Shown here one piece after another: positions 57,202 through 64,000 of a stretch of 64,000 nucleotides of DNA. Made by a program: the position numbers and the translations under genes. Positions within the stretch are counted from its first letter, which is position 1. The number at the start of each line of letters is the position of its first letter. The stretch is from contig NW_021940921.1 in the NCBI RefSeq assembly GCF_004337985.1, positions 513,758 through 577,757 on the forward strand, read 5' to 3'. The DNA comes from Pyricularia pennisetigena (taxonomy: Eukaryota; Ascomycota; Sordariomycetes; Magnaporthales; Pyriculariaceae). The notes under the pieces are model-generated. The model had not been told where the DNA came from, searched no databases, and saw only the letters and a list, made by a program, of their open reading frames with translations.

Positions 57202-58063
57202 AAGACTGACGCTGTGGAGCGTCTCGGCCTCTGTTGCTCTTCGCAGTCTTTGTTTAGAATAACCCCAAAAAAAACGAAATAAAAAAAAAATATGCGACGA
57301 CTACCAAGCGTTTGGGGAGGTCGGATAGCTTTTGTCGTCCAGATATGCGTCAAAAAAGAAGAGCTCTTCCCACCGAAGCTTCTCTCGGGTTTACTAAAAC
57401 CAAAGAGCGGGTTGACCAATCTCGCCGTGCCACCCCGCTAGAGCTTGGACGTTGCAAGCCGGAAAAGGTGACTGGGACGAAGGAATCAAGGGAAGGTGTA
57501 CTATTTTTGGATGAAATAGCGGGTTTAGGGTTGCCTCGAACAGGGGTACATTACATCCCGAGTATCAGGGATCATGAGTCGCGCCGCCCATCTAACACTG
57601 CTGTAGACCGAGATTCTTAGAGTGTACCGTAGTAGCCACCTGTGTTTAAAGTACACCTTGTTGCCAACAAAGGAGGGTTGCTACCTCGAATAGGCAAGGT
57701 AAAGCATACGCAATCATACGCAACCAAAGAATACGATGTCATGCCGCACGTGATTCTCCATGCTTCGTTATACAACTGCCCGCTCTAGTTAGATCCACCT
57801 GTCTTTGTTTCATTTTCTATGCCAAATCTAGACCTGGTGTGGATGGCTCATCTAGTAGTGAGCTCTAGGTTGTACCTTGTTTGAAGCAATCAACAAGCAA
57901 TACAAAAGAATGAAGTGAAAAGGAAAGAAAAAAGGCCTCATAGTCTTTTTTTTTTATTTCTTTTCTTTTTTTTTTATCCCAAACGCCGACAAATGCACAA
58001 ACCTCCTTTCGTCGTCTTCCTTGCCCCCCCGCTAGAATCCCCCAAGGCTTTTTTGTTTTTCGT

Positions 58064-58108
58064 TTCTTCTTCTTCTTCTTCTTCTTCTTCTTCTTCTTCT
58101 TCTTCTTC
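58064..58108 (+). repeat. (TTC)15 microsatellite
   Basis: Fifteen perfect TTC units, 50 bases beyond the stop codon of the MFS gene, probably within its 3' UTR. Confidence 0.95.
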
Positions 58109-58159
58109 TCCCTCCTCCTCCATATACACCTACTACCCTGTAGACCCCAGGCCCCACAG

Positions 58160-60488
58160 TCAGATCATCTCAAACCCCTGACTTTTCCTCCTCAGACCCA
58201 TCACTCCACTAGTTATTCCCCTCGTGCCACGACCACCCCCGTCGGGCTCGCGACCGTCATTGACGACGCTGAGCTTGACCTTGCCCGCCGTCCAGCGCCG
58301 GATCTTTTTCCCAAAGAAGAAGAGCACCACGATGCCCAGGCTGACCACGATGAGCGTCTCGCCGTAGATGGCAAACGTCGCCATGGCGCCCTTCGTCTGC
58401 ACCCAGGTGGTGGCCTGGCTGGCCATGAAGAAGGCGATGATGATGCGCATGCTGCTGACGTTGACCAGCACCGGGCCCGCCCACATGGGGTAGCTCTCGA
58501 TGGCGAAGACGTTGGCCAGCGTCAGCGTCGTCAGGTACCCAAAGATGATGAGGAACGACCCCGTCAGCGTGACGGCCCAGTGCAGGTTCTGCTGCGCCGA
58601 CGCCCCGAACAGGAACGCCCCCGCGATGCCCGCCACGAACGGCAGCACAAAGTTGGGCAGGTTGTGCTCCGCCTCTCGGAGGTTCTCGGTCGTCGCCGGG
58701 ACCCCACCCGGGACCATGCCGTCTTCGCCATCGGCGCTCTTCCTCGTCATGTGCCTGGCCTGCCACCTCGTCGTGGCGAGGCTGAGCTTGTCGGCCACCG
58801 GCCCGGCGAACACGTAGACGAAGATGGCCGCGACGACAAACGGCGCGAACGAGAGGCCCGTGTGCTCGTACCGCCAGCCCTGCGCCAGCAGCGCAAACGC
58901 CGAGATCTGCTGCGTGGCCTGCGCCGCGATGATGAAGGCGCTGTTCGTAAGCGTCGTCCACAGCACCACGGGGAAGAGCGTCGTCCGCAGCGTGTTGAGC
59001 ATGCTGACCCCCGCCTCGCGCCACTCGAACCCGCAGTTGAAGACGCCGATCTCGGTCCAGATGGTGCGCGGCGCGTAGTTGAGGTGGTCGATCTGCGGAC
59101 GGGCCTCGCCGACTGTATTTTGCCATCATGTGTTTTTTTTTTTTTTTGTAGCGTCGCTGAATTAGTCGTCATGAAATATACAAACAAAACACCCCGCGCA
59201 GCCATGTAGCAAGCTGAGAGGCCCATACCCACACCCACACCCACACCCACACCCCCCCCAGCCAACAGGGACAGAGACTAGCGACTTACCGAGGGCCTTC
59301 TTGCACCTAGTGAACCGCGTCTCGGGCATGAAGAACAGCAACAGCACCCAGGCGAAGATGCCGAAGCCGGACGTGATCCAGTAGATCCAGCGCCACGAGT
59401 AGTTTGCCGCAATGTAAGGCGTGGCGATGCCCACCGAGATGATGAGGAGGCCCTGCGACGACACGACGACCGACATCCACGTGTTGCGCTGGTGCAGGAA
59501 GAACATGTCCTGGACGACGAGCGGGATCAGGGCCTCGACCGCGCCGGCCCCGAGCCCCTGCAGCGCCCGGGCGGCCAGGTGCGAGTCGAGGCTGGTGCTC
59601 ATGGCCGCCCAGAGGCCGCCGACCCAGGCGCACGTCGACGCGAGCAGGAGGATCGGCCGCCGCCCGACGGCGATGCTCAGCGGCACGAGGAAGTAGGACG
59701 CGATGCCGTTGGTCAGGAGCGGGATCGTCACCAGCAGCGTTATGCGGCCCAGGTCCGGCGGTCGGACGCCCTTGGGGAGGACCGTCAGGGGGCTTCCGGG
59801 CGGGCCGCGGCGCCGGTCCGTGAAGTCGACCTCGTTAATGTAGTGCGGGTCCACGCCCGCGTACTCCAGGATGAATATCGGGATCAGGCCGCCGACGACC
59901 ACTTCGGCTGTCAGCGCGAGAGCGCCGACTTTTGCACAACATGCACGTCAGTAAAAAAAAACAAAAGACAGAATGCCATGTAGAGGAGATATCATCGTCT
60001 CGACGGGCTTACAGAAGCAGACGATGCTGACGGCGAGATACTTTCTCCATAGCGGCAGATTAAGAGGGTCTGCTCCAACAATTAGTTCATCTTGATTGTA
60101 AAAAGTCACCTTTGCCGCATGTACTCTTTCAAAAAAGAAAAAAAAAAAAAAAAAAAAAAAACAAAAACACATACCCTTGGGATCTGGCGATGGCATCTGA
60201 TATCGTCAGAATCTTGGTCAGCTCCCGTCCCTCCACAGCTTCCCCGTCAAGGAGGACAAGAGTTGCACTTACAGGGATCAGCCGAATGCTGCCATCGGCG
60301 CGGTAGAGGTGAGTGGTCCCCACCACGACTTCCTCCGTCGTCACGTCCACCTGCTTCCGCGTCTCCATGGGTCTCGTTGGGCTTTCCGGCTCGAGACTGA
60401 CCTGGTACATAGTCGTCAAGATTCGTCTCTCGCAGCGGTTCAAGAGCACGCGCAACTCAAAGCCCAGAAGCGAGAGCCTGCTGAACAT
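58160..60488 (-). CDS. MFS transporter, up to 628 residues (5 exons, one of 22 bases)
   Basis: Exons 60488-60273, 60196-60175, 60069-60013, 59928-59290 and 59112-58160; coding length 1,887 bases. The 22-base exon 2 encodes MPSPDPK and supplies the first base of Asp, joining GSIRLIP to DPLNLPLWRKYLAVSIV. The result is the usual N-terminal signature of this fungal MFS group (P-x-P-D-P-x-D-P-L-N-L-P). Membrane helices follow with FGALALTAEVVVGG, PLSIAVGRRPILLL (loop 2-3), LGAGAVEALIP, and a long loop between halves. The C-terminal half ends in a basic tail. A TATA-like box lies only about 15 bases before ATG 60488, so translation may start at Met27 (60410) or Met41 (60368). Substrate unknown. 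Confidence 0.85.
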
Positions 60489-60500
60489 GGTTCTCGGTGC

Positions 60501-60510
60501 TTTTTATATA
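60501..60510 (-). promoter_or_regulatory. TATA-like element of the MFS gene
   Basis: TATATAAAAA read on the minus strand, ending 12 bases before ATG 60488. If functional, transcription would begin near or after that ATG, favouring a downstream start codon. Confidence 0.35.
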
Positions 60511-62313
60511 TCCCCAAGTTCCAGGGGCAGGGGGGGAGGGGGCCGCAGAGAAAGGCGGCTAGCCGATGAACTCTATCACACTTTGTTCTTGGACCCCAAC
60601 AAAAAAGAAAGAGAAAAAAAAAAGGTATCGGCTTGCCGGAGTGTGTGTGTGTGGTAAGTTCTGCAAAACACAACAAACAGAATACATACACACACGCGTG
60701 CGCACACACTCACAACAGAGCCGACCCAGGGACTTGCAGGAACGAAATCGAGGTTCGACGGATATCGTGCTGATGCTGCAGGAGAGGACATATTTCATCC
60801 CAAATACTTCCTGCATTGCCAGTGGCGGGAGACGGTAACCACCTACCGGATAGAGGGCCGTGGCCACAATCGCCCTGCAGCAACTCGGATGGTCGCTTGT
60901 GCGGGCATGTGGTGGGTGCACCAGCCCTCCAGCGTAGAACGGCCCCTTGATACTGAACGGCATCTGTTCGTATGCAGAGCTTCCTTTTGAAGGGTCAAGG
61001 ATACGCACGCGCCTAGACTCGTGTTAAAACCCGATAGACAAGTGAAATAATATCCATTAAGGACTAATTCGCCCCATCAAAGTTCGATGCGATAAACACG
61101 ACCCCGAAAAAAAAAAAAAAAAAAAACATTCAGCCCAACTGAAATATAATTATTAATTGATAATACAGCAGAGTTTCGGTACGTTTGTTCATACGGTCGC
61201 CGAACAGGCATAGATGAGACCAAAGGGAACGCACCGCCGGTAGCCAACGGCAACCTAAGAAAAACATGCCAACCTTTATTCGTCCGGTAAAGGAGGCTTA
61301 GAGAAGATACATGAACCTGATAGCATCTCCAAGAGATTCCAGGTTTCAGGGCCTGTCAAAGCTAGAACTAGCTTGTTCGTCGTGGGACCTTGGGCTGTAC
61401 GAGGACCCCGAATTACTATGGTCGACGAATCAGATGACTTTGTGAGAACGTAGCCGTGGGCTGCACAGCGGGAACGCTCTGTTGACCCGGTGGCTGCGGG
61501 TTCTGTCCTAGATTAGAGGCTCAACAGCACGGTTGCCTTGTGGGCGCGCCTTGGCCGCTATCCGACGCACAGGCTGGTGTCGATTAGGTGCGTGATGCAG
61601 GCTGCCGGCCCAATCCATACTTTGCTGAGATCTCAAACTCCAGGTGCCCAAATAAAAACTGCTACACTTCGACTACATACATACCCCCCTCAAATGGCAT
61701 CTCGTCATTGCATCATCAAGGGTATCCGAAGCCGTTTCCAGCCGAGTACATGCGGACCAGATATTGCCTGCAACGGGTGACAAGAACCTTAATTTTCAAG
61801 AGTTGTAGCATTCGCAAGTCACTTGAAGGACCAAGTACCAAAGAACACAGTTGTAAAGAGTGATGCCACGAGCTCACGTGACTAGGTAGTTGTGTAAAAT
61901 GATACCGGCTAATTAAAACATGCGTCTGCAAATTGCGATCAATCTTGATGTCGCGTATACAAACATGTGTGTGGTTCTGGTAATGCCCGCCGAGGTCCCA
62001 TTGCCGAATATAATTGCAGTATGCCATCATCGCTGTTATCAACCCATTTCTTCATAACGCCATCGAACGCCGTGCAAAGCCCGTTGTCAGTACAAAAGAA
62101 AAGTCGTGAATAGTGCGATGGTTTCATGGTAGGGCACATGCAGCCAAGAGAGTAGAGTATCGTATGAAGGATGGTGTCGCGGTCACAGAGAATTGCACCC
62201 AACCTGTGTGCCATGGCAGTCGCCTCGCACCCATGTTTCATGGTTGACACGGCTGTGACAGCGGGGGTAGTAACGTGACCGTGTTACTGCGAACGGGGAA
62301 GTGCAAGATTCCC
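60511..62313. other. intergenic, 1.8 kb, no confident gene
   Basis: It holds CA/GT-rich sequence near 60640-60715 and an A tract at about 61107-61126. A 103-residue minus-strand frame, 61939-62250, has six or so Cys and no domain I recognise. It could be a small gene or chance, so I do not annotate it separately. Confidence 0.4.
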
Positions 62314-63306
62314 TTATTCAACCGATCCTAGAATGCGGGCGATGAGCACGTAGACGAATACGGCGCCCAAAGCCACGAGGAACTTGTTTTGCCAGAGCCA
62401 TCCCTGTCCCAATTCCCTCCGTTGTGCCATGACATCAACGACGGCCTGGGCCTGGTTCCCGCTACCGGCGCTGGCGATGCCAAGCTGTGGTGCACAACCG
62501 TTACCTGAACCCGAACCGTCGGCCGAGTTTCTCTTCTGGCCAGTCGCAGGGTCGATGTCCTCCTTGCGCATGCACTCCCAGTTCTCGGCATCAACCTCGG
62601 GCCATTCGCTGCGAAATTTTGCGCCGCCGTCGCCTGCCTTGACATTTCCTTTCTGCACCGAGCCTGTAGAACGTGCGTGTGAGCCGCCGCCAGTGGAATT
62701 CCACCAACGCGACCTAGCGGCGTGGAACTTGCGCTCGGCCTCTGTTGCTGAAACCGACCCGGTAGTCATCTCCTCTGACGTCATGAATGACAGTAAACCG
62801 ATCAGAATGGTCGAGACCTCCCATGCCGGGTTGAAAGAGCGAGGGTGAAAGTCGGAGATGGAAAGACATAGGCGGGTCGAGGGCTGGAAGCGGCCTGAAG
62901 GTGTGTGCATGCGGATGGCTGGCGGGGCGAAAGGGTAGTTGGGCGGGAACATGAGAGTGCCCCAGTATTGACCGCCATAGTAGGGAGTGTTCTCTGGACC
63001 GGTGATAATGTAATGCCACCTGCAGATAAGGCCGTTAGTTGGTTCCGTTGAACTGCACATACAAGGCCGACAAGGTGCCAAGGTTAGCCTGTAAAACAGG
63101 CGTCGCGACAACAGGGTAGGCTTACTCAAGAATATTAGACTCTGATGGATGTGCAGTAATGTATGGCGGCGGGTTCTTGGAGATGGACTTGTACTCCAAT
63201 GTGAGCTGTGGATTAGAGATCTTTTGGTCAGCCCAAGTCCATGCAAATCCGGGTGAGTCGGAGAGGGGTGATGACGAACCCGTTTGGTGGCTGCTTTGGA
63301 AGCCAT
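62314..63306 (-). CDS. UBC6: ubiquitin-conjugating enzyme E2 of the Ubc6 (UBE2J) type, 270 residues (3 exons)
   Basis: Exons 63306-63280, 63205-63126 and 63019-62314 give 813 bases in frame. The protein starts MASKAATKRLTLEYKSISKN and continues PPPYITAHP and WHYIITGPENTPYYGGQYWG. The catalytic Cys is in STRLCLSISDFHP, at residue 87, the same position as the yeast Ubc6 active-site Cys. The UBE2J-specific AWEVSTILIGLLSFM follows. A Ser/Gly-rich spacer leads to a single C-terminal hydrophobic helix (FLVALGAVFVYVLIARIL), the tail anchor that holds the enzyme in the ER membrane with the catalytic domain in the cytosol. It acts in ER-associated degradation with Doa10-type ligases. The first intron has a less common donor, GTTCGT. 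Confidence 0.95.
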   Translation of the reverse strand: MASKAATKRVRHHPSPTHPDLHGLGLTKRSLIHSSHWSTSPSPRTRRHTLLHIHQSLIFLSKPTLLSRRLFYRLTLAPCRPCMCSSTEPTNGLICRWHYIITGPENTPYYGGQYWGTLMFPPNYPFAPPAIRMHTPSGRFQPSTRLCLSISDFHPRSFNPAWEVSTILIGLLSFMTSEEMTTGSVSATEAERKFHAARSRWWNSTGGGSHARSTGSVQKGNVKAGDGGAKFRSEWPEVDAENWECMRKEDIDPATGQKRNSADGSGSGNGCAPQLGIASAGSGNQAQAVVDVMAQRRELGQGWLWQNKFLVALGAVFVYVLIARILGSVE

Positions 63307-64000
63307 GACGGAATGGAATGAGGGAACTTGTGGTGTCGGATTTGGCGTGGTAGGCCGAATGTTCTGCTTGAAAGGATGGGATAAGGATCGGGTCGCCTTG
63401 GATCGATGCTGCTGCGGTCGTCGACGCAGGCGATGGGACAGGACGATGTGTTTGGGCTCGGTCGAAGATCAATACTATGACGAATTGATTCCTAGGGAGA
63501 GAAGGGACATCGAACAACGAGCCGGGCTGTAGTCGAACAACAACAACCGAGGAGGTGAAGCGAACGATGCAGTTCTTCAATGAGTGAATTTGAAGAGAGA
63601 ATGAAGACGATAAGGTTTCTGGAAGCCTTCCTTCGGTGTCAGAAAGGAGCTAATCACTTTTTGGGGTTGACTTTGGGAAGAAGTGGAAGGAGCGGGCAAG
63701 TCGGTCAATCCAAAAGGTTCTTGACAGTGCGCGAGGGAGGGAGCGTCTCTTTGGTTGACTGACCACAAAGGCCGTCGGCCCCGTTTGGTTTGTTGGATGA
63801 GTGGCGTCAACTTTACAGGGGGGCACTTGTCTGATTGATTGATTCAACTTGGAGCACGTGCCACCTGCATTCCCTCACTGAGTTCCTCTCACCAGTCAAG
63901 ACAAAAGACAGTGCAGCCGCAGGTACGAGTAGGGCTTCGCCACACCACCCAACGCACTAGCCACAATGATCGGAAGTTACCGCCGGTAGCCGGGGGTGCC
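63307..64000. other. upstream region of UBC6, no other gene seen
   Basis: Promoter and 5' leader of UBC6 plus flank. Short ORFs only. Confidence 0.5.

Larger units (their letters stand above)
57057..58159. other. intergenic with homopolymer and TTC repeats
   Basis: Promoter of the Zn2Cys6 regulator and 3' flank of the second MFS gene. No supported ORF apart from repeat artefacts. Confidence 0.5.

Noticed and set aside
61939..62250. 103-residue Cys-containing minus-strand ORF
   Set aside because: No signal peptide, domain or splice support; length is compatible with chance.
1..64000. CRISPR arrays, bacterial-type operons, rRNA genes, intact transposons
   Set aside because: None seen: no regularly spaced repeats, no transposase or reverse transcriptase motif, and gene structure is that of a fungal nuclear genome.

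Overview
This window is genomic DNA from a filamentous ascomycete, most likely a Sordariomycete. The reasons are short spliceosomal introns (about 50-240 bp) with GTRNGY-type donors, CTAAC/CTGAC-type branch sites and YAG acceptors; several fungal-specific families (Zn2Cys6 regulators, a Gcr1_C regulator, a TMEM135 homologue, the HEFTDH metallo-beta-lactamase-like family); an intron-containing tRNA-Tyr; and many long homopolymer and microsatellite tracts. A placement near Magnaporthales is an impression only. Two assembly gaps (110 and 318 N) and a 2-N ambiguity are present.

Layout. 0-4.5 kb: a 1,420-residue nuclear-type protein on the minus strand. 5-16 kb: an AT-rich, gene-poor compartment holding at least six broken genes (short-chain dehydrogenase, Zn2Cys6 regulator, protein kinase, an unrecognised protein, a NACHT NTPase and a CorA-like membrane protein), one basic 306-residue ORF, and two small Cys-containing proteins facing tail to tail, one with a clear signal peptide. 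16-25 kb: a Gln-rich protein with two matched CX2C-X11-CX2C knuckles, an alpha/beta-hydrolase-like protein whose nucleophile position is altered, and a Ser/Pro-rich conserved protein. 25-30 kb: a long intergenic region leading to a Gcr1_C-type regulator. 31-42 kb: a protein with a duplicated 'RRVT-QIPAGH-SKAYPKSP' module, a metallo-beta-lactamase-like protein, a BTB-like protein and a TMEM135-family membrane protein. 42-60 kb: transport and regulation, with an MFS permease, tRNA-Tyr, a full-length ABCB (MDR-type) exporter, a Zn2Cys6/fungal_trans regulator and a second MFS permease. 62-63.3 kb: the ER-anchored ubiquitin-conjugating enzyme Ubc6.

Working together. The right half is ordinary core genome. 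The MFS, ABC, Zn2Cys6 and MFS genes within 18 kb could form a detoxification/efflux neighbourhood, but co-regulation is inference. The left part (5-16 kb) looks like a fast-evolving accessory compartment where clustered genes decayed around small, possibly secreted proteins. Exon structures below were worked out by hand from splice signals and reading-frame continuity. In every multi-exon model the summed coding length is a multiple of three.
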